This document shows, piece after piece, positions 16,740 through 26,405 of a stretch of 64,000 bases of DNA. The DNA is from GW2011-AR1 sp937982425 (lineage in GTDB: Archaea; Nanobdellota; Nanobdellia; Pacearchaeales; GW2011-AR1): contig DAITPU010000001.1 of assembly GCA_036833455.1 (NCBI GenBank), forward strand, positions 173,016 to 237,015. The letters are read 5' to 3'. A program made the position numbers and the translations under genes. Below the pieces are notes generated by a model, which saw nothing but the letters and a program-made list of their open reading frames with translations, made no database searches and was not told the DNA's origin. How positions within the stretch are numbered: the stretch's first letter is position 1; every line of letters starts with the position of its first letter.

Positions 16740-18056
16740 TTATAAAATTAGTTGAAGTAGGAGAAAACCTATTCCCATAGCCAAAATTATAGAAAAAACT
16801 TTTAAGATTGCAATTCCAAATTTTCTGCTTCCTAAAAAAAAGGCGAGTCCTGTTTTTACAATAGTGTTTGAAATTGTGGCCAATATAATTGAGACTGCTG
16901 CAACTAAATTACTAATTTCTCCCGCTCTACTTAAGCTAGACATACTAAGAGTTATTGCATCAACATCTGCAATTCCAGAAAAAATACTTGTGATATAAAT
17001 TCCTGTAGCTCCAAAAGATAATTGAGCTATCTTAGAAATTAACATAACTAACATAAAGAATAGGGCAAATTTTAAAGCCGGAAGAATTGCAAAGGGTTGC
17101 CTAAGTTGAAGTTTCTTAGCTTTCTGCATTTTATCTTTTTTCTTGTAAAAGAAAAAACCCAAACTAAATCCTGTTAAAGCCATCACTCCTAAAGGCAAAA
17201 TTACCATATTTAATAAAGAACTATTCACGATCGACACTTCTATTAAAACCCTTATAAACATAATTGAAGAAGCCAGTAAAGTCGCCAATACATATGGAGA
17301 AACTATTTTTTTATTTCCCTTACTTTCAGCGCACATTGATAAAGTCACTGCAGTGGAAGAAACCAACCCTCCTACAAAACCTAAAATTCCATGTCCTTTT
17401 TTATCCCCTACAATTTTTGTTAAAAAATAACCTAAGAAACTTATTCCCGCAACAAGAACAACCATTAACCATATGTGATAAAAATTAAAAACACTTAATT
17501 GAGAAAGGAAATCTTTACTTATTCCTAAACTATAAAGAATTTCTCTCAACCCCGGTAAATCTGCTGGAGAATAATTCTTATTTGGAAGAAAAGGTAAAAC
17601 AACTAACGACAGCAAAGCAAATTTAACAACTGCAAACATTTCATTCCCTTCCATTTTTTTAGCCAAATTATGCAATCTCTCTTTAAAAGTTAAAAAAGTT
17701 AAAAGTAAAATTCCAAATATAACTGCAAGCTGAGTATAACCAGTAGTGCACATAACCCCTAAAATATAACTAATAATTGCTGAAATCTCCGTCGTTGCAG
17801 AAGGTAAATTTCTTTTCATATAATTAAGATAGTATGATATTAAAGAAAATAATATTATTCCTCCAAAACCTACAATTGCCCAAACTGAATTAAAGTCTCC
17901 TCCTAAATAACCTAAAATGGCTCCAAAAAAAGTTATTAGAATAAAAGTTCTAAAACCTGCAAAAAGTTTAAGATTGATATGCTGCTGAGTATATTCTCTC
18001 TGAAGACCGATCAAAGCTCCAAGAAAAATTGCAACAATTACTCCCCAAACTTCCAT
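16740..18056 (-). CDS. MgtC/SapB family membrane protein with DUF4010 domain
   Basis: 438 residues, nearly all membrane. The N-terminal MgtC domain (about 1-135) begins MEVWGVIVAIFLGALIGLQR and has the conserved AGFRTF. The C-terminal two-thirds is DUF4010 with about eight further helices, including GHGILGFVGGLVSSTAVTLS and GIADVDAITLS. The family is linked to magnesium or ion homeostasis, but the substrate is unproven. I chose ATG 18056 over GTG 18059; both are about 25 nt from a TATA-like box (about 18078-18087). The gene is divergent from ftsY. Confidence 0.9.
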   Translation of the reverse strand: MEVWGVIVAIFLGALIGLQREYTQQHINLKLFAGFRTFILITFFGAILGYLGGDFNSVWAIVGFGGIILFSLISYYLNYMKRNLPSATTEISAIISYILGVMCTTGYTQLAVIFGILLLTFLTFKERLHNLAKKMEGNEMFAVVKFALLSLVVLPFLPNKNYSPADLPGLREILYSLGISKDFLSQLSVFNFYHIWLMVVLVAGISFLGYFLTKIVGDKKGHGILGFVGGLVSSTAVTLSMCAESKGNKKIVSPYVLATLLASSIMFIRVLIEVSIVNSSLLNMVILPLGVMALTGFSLGFFFYKKKDKMQKAKKLQLRQPFAILPALKFALFFMLVMLISKIAQLSFGATGIYITSIFSGIADVDAITLSMSSLSRAGEISNLVAAVSIILATISNTIVKTGLAFFLGSRKFGIAILKVFSIILAMGIGFLLLQLIL

Positions 18057-18103
18057 CACTAAAAGAAGATAAACGAGTTTATAAAATTAGCCAAAATAAA
18101 AAA

Positions 18104-18111
18104 CCTTAAAA
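18104..18111 (+). promoter_or_regulatory. TATA-like box of ftsY
   Basis: cttaaaac is centred about 27 nt before the ftsY ATG, consistent with a leaderless mRNA for the ftsY cluster. Confidence 0.45.
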
Positions 18112-18133
18112 CCAAGAAATTTGTTCTAATTAT

Positions 18134-19222
18134 ATGTTTGGAAAATTAAGAGAAAAATTAAAAGCTTGGACTAGAAAGGTTTCTGATGTAGAAAATGAAA
18201 TTTCAGATATCAGGAAAGAAAAACCTTCAAAAGAAATTAAAAAAGAAAAAGAAGAGTTTAAGGAAGCTAAAAAAAGAAAAGTAGATCCTGAAGAAAGGAA
18301 GATAGGGGATAAATTAATTAAAGATATAAAGAAAGAAGAACAAAAAAAAGAAAGCCGTTCTTTTATAGAAAAAATTTTTTCCTCAAAAAAAGAAATCTCT
18401 GAAGATCAATTTGAAACTTATTCAGAAGAGTTAGAAATGATTCTATTAGAAAATAATGTAGCTTTAGAAGTTTCCGAAAAGATAATAAAAAAATTAAAAG
18501 AAGAGATGGTTGGAAAAGAAATTGAAAAAAAAGAAATTGAAGGAAAAATCTATGAAAATTTAAAAAACATTTTAGACGAAATTTTAGTAGAACCTTTTGA
18601 AATTCTAAAAGAAATTAAAGAAAAAAAAGGGGTTTATACAATTTTATTTTGCGGCATTAATGGAGCCGGAAAAACAACTACAATTGCTAAATTTGCAAAA
18701 CTTTTAGAGCAAAATAAAATCAAATGTGTTTTAGGAGCAGCAGATACTTTTCGTGCAGCATCTATAGAACAGTTAAAAAAACACGGAGAAAAACTGGAAG
18801 TTCCTGTAATTGCACATAATTACGGAGCAGATCCTGCTGCAGTGGGATTTGATACCATAAAATATGCAGAAAAAAATAACATAAAAGTTGCATTAATAGA
18901 TACTGCAGGAAGAATGCATACTGCAAAAAATTTACTTAGAGAAATGGAAAAAATAAAAAGAGTCACAAAACCAGATAGGACTATATTTTTAGGAGAATCA
19001 ATAACTGGAAATGATTCTACAGATCAAATTAAAGCATTTCATGAAACAATAGGAATAGATGGAATCATATTAAGCAAAGCAGACATTGATGAAAAAGGCG
19101 GAACTGCTTTAAGCGTGGGTTACACTACAGGAAAACCAATACTCTTTCTTGGAACAGGACAAAACTATGAAGATTTAGAACCATTTAATAAAAAGAAATT
19201 TATTGAAAAATTGGGATTATAA
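18134..19222 (+). CDS. ftsY: signal recognition particle receptor FtsY
   Basis: 362 residues. This GTPase receives SRP-bound ribosomes at the membrane. The first 85 residues are a highly charged Lys/Glu A domain. The helical N domain follows (about 90-160), then the G domain. Motifs: G1 GINGAGKTTTIAKFAKLL near residue 175, DTFRAA, G3 DTAGRMHT, G4 SKADIDEKGG, and the closing GTGQNYEDLEPFN. Full length for archaea. It is followed 2 nt later by a small membrane protein and then by srp54, so both halves of the targeting system are together. Confidence 0.97.
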   Translation: MFGKLREKLKAWTRKVSDVENEISDIRKEKPSKEIKKEKEEFKEAKKRKVDPEERKIGDKLIKDIKKEEQKKESRSFIEKIFSSKKEISEDQFETYSEELEMILLENNVALEVSEKIIKKLKEEMVGKEIEKKEIEGKIYENLKNILDEILVEPFEILKEIKEKKGVYTILFCGINGAGKTTTIAKFAKLLEQNKIKCVLGAADTFRAASIEQLKKHGEKLEVPVIAHNYGADPAAVGFDTIKYAEKNNIKVALIDTAGRMHTAKNLLREMEKIKRVTKPDRTIFLGESITGNDSTDQIKAFHETIGIDGIILSKADIDEKGGTALSVGYTTGKPILFLGTGQNYEDLEPFNKKKFIEKLGL

Positions 19223-19224
19223 AA

Positions 19225-19617
19225 ATGAAAAAAACAAGCATAAAAAGATCAGAAATTATTTTCCCCCTTGCAGCTCTAATTTTATTCTATACTATAATTT
19301 TCTTCTTATTAAAAAATAAATTCTCCTACGAAGAGAAAGTTATTTTTTCGATTACGCTTTTCCTAATTATGATCTTTGACTATCTAAGAATTTTTAGCAA
19401 AAGATTTAGAAATTTTTTGGAAACTAAAACTGTAAAAGTGATTAGAAAATTGGGAATGATTATTGGATTTTTATTTGCAATATTAATTTCTTGCCTTTCT
19501 ATTAGAGCCTACCTCTCTACTAGTTCAATCATATATATTTTCATTAGCATATTTTTCATATTTGGTTCAATACTGATTTTATGGGAAATCCTACAAACCC
19601 AAAAACCCTATAAATAA
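19225..19617 (+). CDS. four-helix membrane protein between ftsY and srp54
   Basis: 130 residues with four hydrophobic helices and basic ends. No family recognised. The ATG lies 2 nt after the ftsY stop (TAAAAATG), and srp54 starts 18 nt after its own stop, so it is in the SRP operon. It could be a membrane partner for targeting, or unrelated. The sequence alone does not decide. Confidence 0.7.
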   Translation: MKKTSIKRSEIIFPLAALILFYTIIFFLLKNKFSYEEKVIFSITLFLIMIFDYLRIFSKRFRNFLETKTVKVIRKLGMIIGFLFAILISCLSIRAYLSTSSIIYIFISIFFIFGSILILWEILQTQKPYK

Positions 19618-19635
19618 ACAAAACCCCTTAATTCT

Positions 19636-21003
19636 ATGCTAGAAAAATTAGGAAATGCAATAAAAAAGGCCACGGATAGAATTTCGAATGCAATTTTTTT
19701 AGATAAATCTTTAGTTGATGAAATAGTTAGAGAACTTCAAAGATCCTTAATTGAAGCAGATGTAAACATCTTATTAGTAAAACAATTATCTGAAAAATTA
19801 AGAAAAATTGCTTTTGATGAAAAAATAAAAGGAATTGAAAAAAAAGAACATTTAATTAAAGCTCTTCATGATGAATTAGTTTCAATTTTAGGAGAGAAAA
19901 AAGATCTTATTTTAAAAGAGAAACAAAATAAAATCGTTCTCTTAGGTTTATATGCTGCAGGTAAAACTACAACAATTGCAAAGTTAGCAAACTATTATCA
20001 GAAAAGAGGAAAAAAAGTAGCAATACTAGGATTAGATGTTCATAGACCGGCGGCAAAAGAACAATTATTACAATTAGGAAAGGAAAATAATTTAACAATT
20101 TTTGTGGACAAGGAAGAAACAAATGCATTAAAAACTTGGAAAAAAATTAAACCAAAATTAGAGAAATACGAAATAATTTTAATTGATACTGCAGGAAGAC
20201 ACGATTTAGACAAAGAATTAGTTAAAGAAATCAAAGATTTAACTAAAGAAATTAAACCTCAAGAAAAAATATTAGTTATACAGGCGGATATTGGCCAAGC
20301 TGCAAAAAAACAAGCCCAAGAATTCAAAGAGGCTGTCAATGTTACAGGAGTAATAATCACAAGAATGGATTCCACAGCAAAAGGAGGAGGAGCTTTATCA
20401 GCTTGCTCAGAAACAAAAGCCCCAGTATATTTCATAACTAATGGAGAAAAAATAAATGATTTAGAAGAGTTTAATCCAAAAAATTTTCTTTCAAGACTTC
20501 TTGGAATGGGAGATCTTAATGCTCTAATAGAAAAAGTAAGATCAATAACTGGAGAAGACAAACAAGCAGAAATTCAAAAAAAGATTCAAGAAGGAGAACT
20601 TTCTTTAGAAGATGTCGTTGAACAAGTTAAATCTATGAATAAACTGGGAGGATTTTCAAAATTAAAGGCAATGATTCCTGGAATGGAAAAGGCCAAAATT
20701 TCTGAAGAAAAATTGGGAGCTCAAGAACAAAAAATAAAGAGGTGGGAACACATATTGAATTCGATGACTCAAGAAGAAAAAAAACAGCCGACAATAATTT
20801 TAAAACAAACAAAAAGAATCTCAAGAATCGCAAAAGGAGCGGGAGTTAATACTTCAGATGTTAGAAGCTTGCTAAAACAGTATGAATTACTTCAATCTAT
20901 GATAAAAGATTCAACAAAAAATAATTTTTCAGAAGGAATGGATCAAAAACAAATGCAAAAAATGATAAAGAAATTAGGAAAAATAAAAAAAATAAAATTT
21001 TAA
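19636..21003 (+). CDS. srp54: signal recognition particle protein SRP54 (Ffh)
   Basis: 455 residues, typical for archaeal SRP54. It binds 7S RNA and nascent signal peptides and docks with FtsY. N domain at about 1-90. G domain: LLGLYAAGKTTTIAKLANYY near 105 (G1, with YAA replacing the more usual GVQGSGKTT), DVHRPAA, DTAGRH, TRMDSTAKGGGALS. The M domain (about 300-455) carries GGFSKLKAMIPGM and ends in a Met-rich, Lys-rich tail. The 7S RNA itself is not in this window. Bud32 follows after 1 nt. Confidence 0.97.
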   Translation: MLEKLGNAIKKATDRISNAIFLDKSLVDEIVRELQRSLIEADVNILLVKQLSEKLRKIAFDEKIKGIEKKEHLIKALHDELVSILGEKKDLILKEKQNKIVLLGLYAAGKTTTIAKLANYYQKRGKKVAILGLDVHRPAAKEQLLQLGKENNLTIFVDKEETNALKTWKKIKPKLEKYEIILIDTAGRHDLDKELVKEIKDLTKEIKPQEKILVIQADIGQAAKKQAQEFKEAVNVTGVIITRMDSTAKGGGALSACSETKAPVYFITNGEKINDLEEFNPKNFLSRLLGMGDLNALIEKVRSITGEDKQAEIQKKIQEGELSLEDVVEQVKSMNKLGGFSKLKAMIPGMEKAKISEEKLGAQEQKIKRWEHILNSMTQEEKKQPTIILKQTKRISRIAKGAGVNTSDVRSLLKQYELLQSMIKDSTKNNFSEGMDQKQMQKMIKKLGKIKKIKF

Positions 21004-21004
21004 A

Positions 21005-21610
21005 ATGAAAAAAATTTCTTCTGGGGCTGAAGCAATAATTTACCTCGATAAAAATAAAATAATAAAACACAGAATTTCAAAGTCCTATCGCCATCCTGAA
21101 TTAGACAAAAAAATAATAAAACAAAGAACAAAAGCTGAAATAAAAATATTGATTTCTGCTTCAAAAATTGTTTCTGTACCTTTACCCGAAACTAAAAAAG
21201 AAGAAAGCAAAATAATTATGCCGTTAATAAAAGGAGATAAACTATCTGAAAAATTAGATACTTATGCTTTAGAAAAACAAAAAAAATTGATGTTTAACTT
21301 GGGAAAAGAAACCGCAAGCTTACATAAAGCAGGAATTATACATGGAGATTTAACTACTAGCAATTTAATCTATAAAGATAAAAAAATATATTTTATAGAT
21401 TTTGGATTAGGTTCTCTTAATGGAAAATATGAAGATAAAGGGGTTGATTTGCATCTCCTTTCTCAAGCAATTGATGCGAAACATCCTAAAAATTCAAAGA
21501 AACTATTTGAAAATTTTAAAAAAGGATATTCTTCTAAAGACAAAGAAGAAGCAGAAAAAATTTTTGAAAAATTAGAAAAAATTGAAAGAAGAAGAAGGTA
21601 CAAACATTAA
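21005..21610 (+). CDS. bud32: KEOPS complex kinase/ATPase Bud32
   Basis: 201 residues, the size of stand-alone Bud32. It belongs to the KEOPS complex that makes t6A in tRNAs. Minimal kinase fold: SSGAEAIIY (glycine-loop equivalent), KHRISKSYRHPELD, catalytic loop HGDLTTSNLIY, metal-binding FIDFGLG, and the basic tail ERRRRYKH typical of Bud32. It starts 1 nt after the srp54 stop, so it is in the same operon. Its stop overlaps the convergent protease gene by 4 nt. Kae1 is not in the window. Confidence 0.94.
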   Translation: MKKISSGAEAIIYLDKNKIIKHRISKSYRHPELDKKIIKQRTKAEIKILISASKIVSVPLPETKKEESKIIMPLIKGDKLSEKLDTYALEKQKKLMFNLGKETASLHKAGIIHGDLTTSNLIYKDKKIYFIDFGLGSLNGKYEDKGVDLHLLSQAIDAKHPKNSKKLFENFKKGYSSKDKEEAEKIFEKLEKIERRRRYKH

Positions 21611-24600
21611 TTTAATAAATTGCATCTTTGCCCAACATAAGAATTTGTTGAATTTATTCCATTCAAATATTTTGCAATGAGCAGGGCATCAGCAGAATTT
21701 ATATTATTATCTTTGTTTGTATCTAAGCAACAAACATTCTCATAAGGAGAAATTCTTTGTACAAAAATATTCAATATTGTTGAAGCATCATCGATATCAA
21801 TTTGCCCATCGCCATTCGCATCTCCAATTAAAGAATTATTAAGACACCTATAATATTTAACTATTCCTGTATTTTGGGGATTTGCATTCCACATGGGCCA
21901 TAAATTTTGATGAGTATTATTTGTTTTCCAAGATTTTACTTTTAATCCATAAATAGTTCCTCCAAAACTTCCTGATCCAAAAAACATCTCCAGTAAACCA
22001 TCTCCGTCTATATCTTCAATTGCTAATCCAGAATTCAAAGAAACGTCAAAATCTAAAGGAAAACCTTCTAGCATATTACCTTCTATATCCCATGCATAAA
22101 TTTTTCCATTAGGAGAAATGGTTAGAATATCTTGTTTTCCATCACCATTAACATCTGCTATTTGAGGAGAACCCTCAAAATAAGGATTTACTTCTTGAGG
22201 CCACCCGCTTGAAATAATTGGGATAAAAGAAGATCCAGAAACATCTAAAAAAGAAACATAATTTTTATTAATGTTTGTAAAAGAAGAGATAACTTGTTCA
22301 ATCCCTTCATTTTTCAAGTCAACAATCGTTAATTTTGATGAAGGATAATCATTGTTTGGATAAGTATTATGATTTCCTGTATTTAAATCAATTTTTGTTA
22401 AAATTGCTCCCTGCTGATAAAAGAAGTAATTTCTATTGTTTTTAAAGTCATTAAGTATGTATGCATCCAAGTCTCCTCTAGGAACAAGATACTTAGAAGA
22501 AGTAGATGAAGTTAAATTTTTCTTTAGGATGCCTTTATCTGAATAAACCAAAACATATTTATCTCTATGAAAAATAATTATCTCTTTTTTTCCATCTCCA
22601 TCTAAATCATAAACTTTTGGAAAAGAGGCAAAATAGTTTTCATTTATTGGCCAACCTTCTTTATAACTTCCATTTCCCTCCAAAACTGCAAGAGTATCAA
22701 AGCGAATGTTTTCAATAGGACCAAGATCCTCCCCTATTGCAACAACTACCTCAAAATTTCCGTCGTTATCTAAATCTATTAATGAAGAACTTCCTCTTGT
22801 TTGTCTCAAAGAAGTAAAATTATAAGAATAATTATTAAACACAAAAGGATCACAATTATTATTCCACCCCAATACAGGAGATCCATCTTCTTTAAATGCA
22901 AATCCACAAAAACTTTTAGAACTATCATTATAAAAAAATCCTGCCCAAGGAATAGAAATTATTTCTTTTTTACCATCCCCATCTATATCTCCTACTAGAG
23001 GGGGTGCGATGGGAACCCCTTCTCCAGAACTAACTCCTGATCCAGTATCTATAGGCCATCCAGATAAAAGAACTCCTTTTGAATCCCAAACAGAAATTAT
23101 GCCCCCAAGATCAACAATAATTTCTTTTTTACCATCTCCATTTATATCTTCTAAAATAGGGGTTGAACCCACTGAATATTGACGAGCATCCTCGATTTTA
23201 TTAGGCCATCCATCTAAGATCTCAAAATAAGAAGAATAAGTCATATTGGCAAAAAGTTCATTAGTTACATTTTTTACTATACTAACATTAACAAAAAATG
23301 TTTTGCAAAGAGTATTTGTTATTTTAATCTCTCTTTCTCCAGAATCTAACTTTAATAAAAAAGAATCGTGAATAATCTTGCCCCTATAAGAATACTTTCC
23401 AGTGTTTAAATTCTTAACATAAACTTTTGATTCGGGAATATTTGAAGAAATATTTAAAAATCCATAATTTTTAGAAGAAACACAACTATCTGTCAAAGAG
23501 AAATTCGAATCTTCGCAATCTGGAATCGGATTATTTGAACAAGAAATAGGACAATTATTTGGTTTCTGATCTCCTGTTCCCCAATAACAAAATCCGTCCT
23601 GATCATTATCTTCGCAAGAAATGTTATTTGGGTTTGGAATTAAAGGGCCAGTTACAGCAAAAAGCAAAAATGATTCAATATATGAATCTCCTATAGCTAT
23701 CCTAAAATATCCATTTTCTCCCCATCCACTCCCCCAACTATTTTTAACAATCCAATAAGAAAGTCCGTCCTCCTCTCCATATCCTACAATTAAAACTGCA
23801 TGAGCTCCTAAAATTACATCTATAGAATGAGAATAAATTCCTCCAGAATAACTAGGAAAATCCTGATACACAATCATTCCTGCTTCAACAGGACCTTTTT
23901 CAACTAGAGTTCTTTTCAAAGATTCAATATCTTGTAAAGGGACTAGTTTATAATTTGTAATAGCAAAAGAAGTCTGATTCCAATTAGAACATTTTTGAGA
24001 GCAATAGACAGGCCCTGTTGAACAAGATCCATGGCCAAGGGCATCACAAGCTACATAAGGGAAGCATGATTCTAACACAGCTTTATTTATTTGTAAATAC
24101 TTAAATAAATTTAAAAAACCTGGTACAGAAAGACCGTGGCATCCCCCTGGATGAAAACAAGAAATTAAATCCTGCTCAGACAAATTTAAATCCAAATATT
24201 GATTATAATATGTGTTTGCTTGGCCCTCGACTAATCCCAAAGTCCCAAAAGCCCAACAACTTCCACAAGAAGCTTGATTTTTAACTGGAGTTATATAATT
24301 TTTCCCATGGACATTTCTCCAATCAAATTCCAGAGGAAGTTCTGAAAAATTAGTAGAATTTTGCACGCTAAAACCCGTAATTTTTACATCGATTATGCCT
24401 TTTAAAAATAAAAAAGATTTGGAAAAAATTTTATTCAGAGGATTAAATAAAAAAGTAAGAACCTCTCCTTCCTTAATTAAAAAAAATTTATTTTCTTTAT
24501 TTTCATAAAATTCAGAAGAGGGATTAGAAATAAAAGAAGATAAATCTCCCTTAAATTCTAACTCTCTAATAATTTCTTCATCAATTTCAATTCCAAGATA

Positions 24601-24969
24601 TCTTTTTTGATCTTCAACACTTAATTTAGAAATTTCATTTTCTTCTGCAACCCAATCTAAACCTGAATCTTCTATCTGATTATTGATTTCCTCTACAGAA
24701 ATTTCATTTGTTGCAAAAGAACTAGGAATGAAGGGATTCTCAGAAGGATTTGGAATCTCAATTGGAGTAGAATCTTTATTTATGGAAACAGAATCTTTTG
24801 AAGCTTTATTTGTTTTAGAATCAAACTCAAAAGAAGAGGGCAATCCCTGTGAATTTTTTTTAAAAACTCCATTGCTTGCAAAAACCATTACAAATGCTAT
24901 TAAAGCTACAACAAGAAAGACCGTAGCCAAAATTTCAATCCCCCCTTTTTTATGGAAAAAGTTAAACAT
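21607..24969 (-). CDS. secreted papain-family (C1A) cysteine protease with FG-GAP repeats and C-terminal dockerin-like domain
   Basis: 1120 residues. The N-terminus is a membrane anchor or uncleaved signal (GGIEILATVFLVVALIAFVM). About 180 residues of possible propeptide follow. The C1A domain is at about 215-460: FDWRN, QASCGSCWAF with predicted nucleophile Cys238, GAHAVLIVGYG (His), and IVKNSWGSGWGENGYF (Asn). A second part (about 590-1040) holds at least six calcium-type repeats such as DINGDGKKEI, DIDGDGKKEI, DLDNDGNFEV, DLDGDGKKEI and DVNGDGKQDI, the FG-GAP/VCBS propeller pattern. The last 70 residues have two dockerin/EF-like loops (DANGDGQIDIDDAS; DTNKDNNINSADAL). The protease would act outside the cell, held at the surface. 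The catalytic triad is intact. Confidence 0.93.
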   Translation of the reverse strand: MFNFFHKKGGIEILATVFLVVALIAFVMVFASNGVFKKNSQGLPSSFEFDSKTNKASKDSVSINKDSTPIEIPNPSENPFIPSSFATNEISVEEINNQIEDSGLDWVAEENEISKLSVEDQKRYLGIEIDEEIIRELEFKGDLSSFISNPSSEFYENKENKFFLIKEGEVLTFLFNPLNKIFSKSFLFLKGIIDVKITGFSVQNSTNFSELPLEFDWRNVHGKNYITPVKNQASCGSCWAFGTLGLVEGQANTYYNQYLDLNLSEQDLISCFHPGGCHGLSVPGFLNLFKYLQINKAVLESCFPYVACDALGHGSCSTGPVYCSQKCSNWNQTSFAITNYKLVPLQDIESLKRTLVEKGPVEAGMIVYQDFPSYSGGIYSHSIDVILGAHAVLIVGYGEEDGLSYWIVKNSWGSGWGENGYFRIAIGDSYIESFLLFAVTGPLIPNPNNISCEDNDQDGFCYWGTGDQKPNNCPISCSNNPIPDCEDSNFSLTDSCVSSKNYGFLNISSNIPESKVYVKNLNTGKYSYRGKIIHDSFLLKLDSGEREIKITNTLCKTFFVNVSIVKNVTNELFANMTYSSYFEILDGWPNKIEDARQYSVGSTPILEDINGDGKKEIIVDLGGIISVWDSKGVLLSGWPIDTGSGVSSGEGVPIAPPLVGDIDGDGKKEIISIPWAGFFYNDSSKSFCGFAFKEDGSPVLGWNNNCDPFVFNNYSYNFTSLRQTRGSSSLIDLDNDGNFEVVVAIGEDLGPIENIRFDTLAVLEGNGSYKEGWPINENYFASFPKVYDLDGDGKKEIIIFHRDKYVLVYSDKGILKKNLTSSTSSKYLVPRGDLDAYILNDFKNNRNYFFYQQGAILTKIDLNTGNHNTYPNNDYPSSKLTIVDLKNEGIEQVISSFTNINKNYVSFLDVSGSSFIPIISSGWPQEVNPYFEGSPQIADVNGDGKQDILTISPNGKIYAWDIEGNMLEGFPLDFDVSLNSGLAIEDIDGDGLLEMFFGSGSFGGTIYGLKVKSWKTNNTHQNLWPMWNANPQNTGIVKYYRCLNNSLIGDANGDGQIDIDDASTILNIFVQRISPYENVCCLDTNKDNNINSADALLIAKYLNGINSTNSYVGQRCNLLN

Positions 24970-25019
24970 AATTATTCATCATTAATTAAATATATAAATA
25001 CTTCTCTAAAAAATAAAAT

Positions 25020-25091
25020 AGCCCCACCCGGATTCGAACCGGGGTCTCCGGCTCCAAAGGCCGATATACTTGACCACTGTACTATGGGGCT
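25020..25091 (-). tRNA. tRNA-Gln (anticodon TTG)
   Basis: 72 nt on the minus strand. Acceptor stem AGCCCCA/TGGGGCT. Anticodon stem TCGGC/GCCGG closes loop CTTTGGA with anticodon TTG (decoding CAA). T arm CCCGG-TTCGAAT-CCGGG. The T-arm and acceptor pairing is complete. No intron and no encoded CCA. Confidence 0.95.
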
Positions 25092-25113
25092 ACATTTAAA
25101 AGACCCTGAATCG

Positions 25114-25122
25114 ATTTATAAG
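25114..25122 (-). promoter_or_regulatory. TATA-like box of tRNA-Gln
   Basis: The minus strand reads cttataaat, centred about 27 nt from the tRNA 5' end at 25091. Confidence 0.5.
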
Positions 25123-25243
25123 TTTTTCCTGTCCTTTTAACTAAGAAACAGAAACATGTTTTTTTCACCAAAAAATCCCAAATAGGTTATGTCTTTTTCA
25201 CGTGCTCGAAAATAAATATAAAAATATCTGAATATAAATAAAT

Positions 25244-25489
25244 ATGAAAACAGCATATCTGTATTGCAAAACAGGGGAAGCTGAGAAAAAAAATAAATAC
25301 GCTTTTACAGTGTATTTATGGAAAGGTAAAAAGGGGTCAGGAATTTTATCCAAAAAGTTTTTTCAAGGAAAAAATAAAATGAAAGTTAATATCCTTGAAG
25401 AAAACGGAGACACTTCCACAATCCTTTTTCCAAAAAAAATTATGAACAAAGATGTAGCAATCGTTAATTCAGCTTACCTAACTCTCTAA
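25244..25489 (+). CDS. uncharacterised 81-residue protein
   Basis: 81 residues, Lys-rich, beta-looking, no membrane helix or signal peptide. It starts MKTAYLYCKTGEAEKKNKYA. An upstream atataaaaat (about 25215-25224) sits 25 nt before the ATG, so it is likely transcribed on its own. Convergent with the ParA-type gene. No family recognised. Confidence 0.55.
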   Translation: MKTAYLYCKTGEAEKKNKYAFTVYLWKGKKGSGILSKKFFQGKNKMKVNILEENGDTSTILFPKKIMNKDVAIVNSAYLTL

Positions 25490-25508
25490 AATTTTATTTT
25501 TTTATTTT

Positions 25509-26306
25509 TTATTTTCCAAACAGTTCTGTATAAAAAATATCTCGGTTAATTTGAGGTTTAGAAGGCAAAATCTTAAAAAATCTCTTAATTGTCCTAGGGT
25601 GTTGGAATTTCTCTCCAGCTATACATGAAGCTAATTTCCTGTACTCTAGTCCCAGTTCTGAATTAGGCCTAAGTTTAACTCCCGAAGTAAAATAAAATTG
25701 AGACTTAGGTACATTCAAATCGTGAGGTAAAAGTGCAAGAACTGGGACTTCACTTGTTTTTTCTATGTCTTCTAAACTAAGTTCAAACTTTTTTCTATAC
25801 ACTTTATTCAAAATTATCCCTTTTATTGGAGTTCCTCTTCTTTTAGCCACTTTTATTGCTTTTAGAGTCATACTAAGTGTGGAAAAATCAGGAGTGCTAA
25901 TTACAAATAACTCATCTGAAGCATCAATAGTTGCTAAAGTCTCTTTATTTAAGGAAGGGGAAGAATCTATCAAAATAAAATCATACTCTCTTTTTAATGA
26001 AGATAAATAAAATTTGAGCTTTAAAGGATCTATATTTTCTTTAGGAAAAACGCTAGATAAGATTAAATCAAAATAATCATGAGAATTTATTGCTTCTTTT
26101 ATCCTTTTTTCACCACTTAAAACTTGATGAAGTGTTACGGGAGGATTTAGAAAATTTAAATGTGTTCCTAAATTAGGAGCCGAAAAATTAGCGTCAACAA
26201 GTAAAACTTTTTTACCAAATTCAGATAAAGCAAAACCTAAAGAAACTACACTAGAAGTTTTTCCAACTCCTCCTTTTAAACTCAACACCCCTATAATTTT
26301 ACCCAT
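25509..26306 (-). CDS. ParA/MinD-type ATPase
   Basis: 265 residues from ATG 26306. Deviant Walker A LKGGVGKTSS near residue 12, switch I VDANFSAPN, and Walker B-like DFILIDSSPS are all present. Such ATPases position DNA, chemoreceptors or division proteins by ATP-dependent dimerisation. The longer in-frame start at 26396 is unlikely. A TATA-like box (caatttaaatatg, about 26324-26336) is 25-27 nt upstream of 26306, and the family normally begins M-x-K-(I/V)-I. No ParB, MinC or other partner is adjacent, so the cargo is unknown. Confidence 0.88.
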   Translation of the reverse strand: MGKIIGVLSLKGGVGKTSSVVSLGFALSEFGKKVLLVDANFSAPNLGTHLNFLNPPVTLHQVLSGEKRIKEAINSHDYFDLILSSVFPKENIDPLKLKFYLSSLKREYDFILIDSSPSLNKETLATIDASDELFVISTPDFSTLSMTLKAIKVAKRRGTPIKGIILNKVYRKKFELSLEDIEKTSEVPVLALLPHDLNVPKSQFYFTSGVKLRPNSELGLEYRKLASCIAGEKFQHPRTIKRFFKILPSKPQINRDIFYTELFGK

Positions 26307-26405
26307 AAAGTCTAAAGTTAAATTCAATTTAAATATGTTACTCGAAACACTAGTAACAAAAACAAGAAACAGAAAATTTAAAAACCAAAACCGCAACTAA
26401 TTAAC

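Noticed and set aside
26307..26396. Longer start for the ParA-type gene
   Set aside because: The extra residues are hydrophobic and unlike ParA, and the TATA-like box falls inside them.
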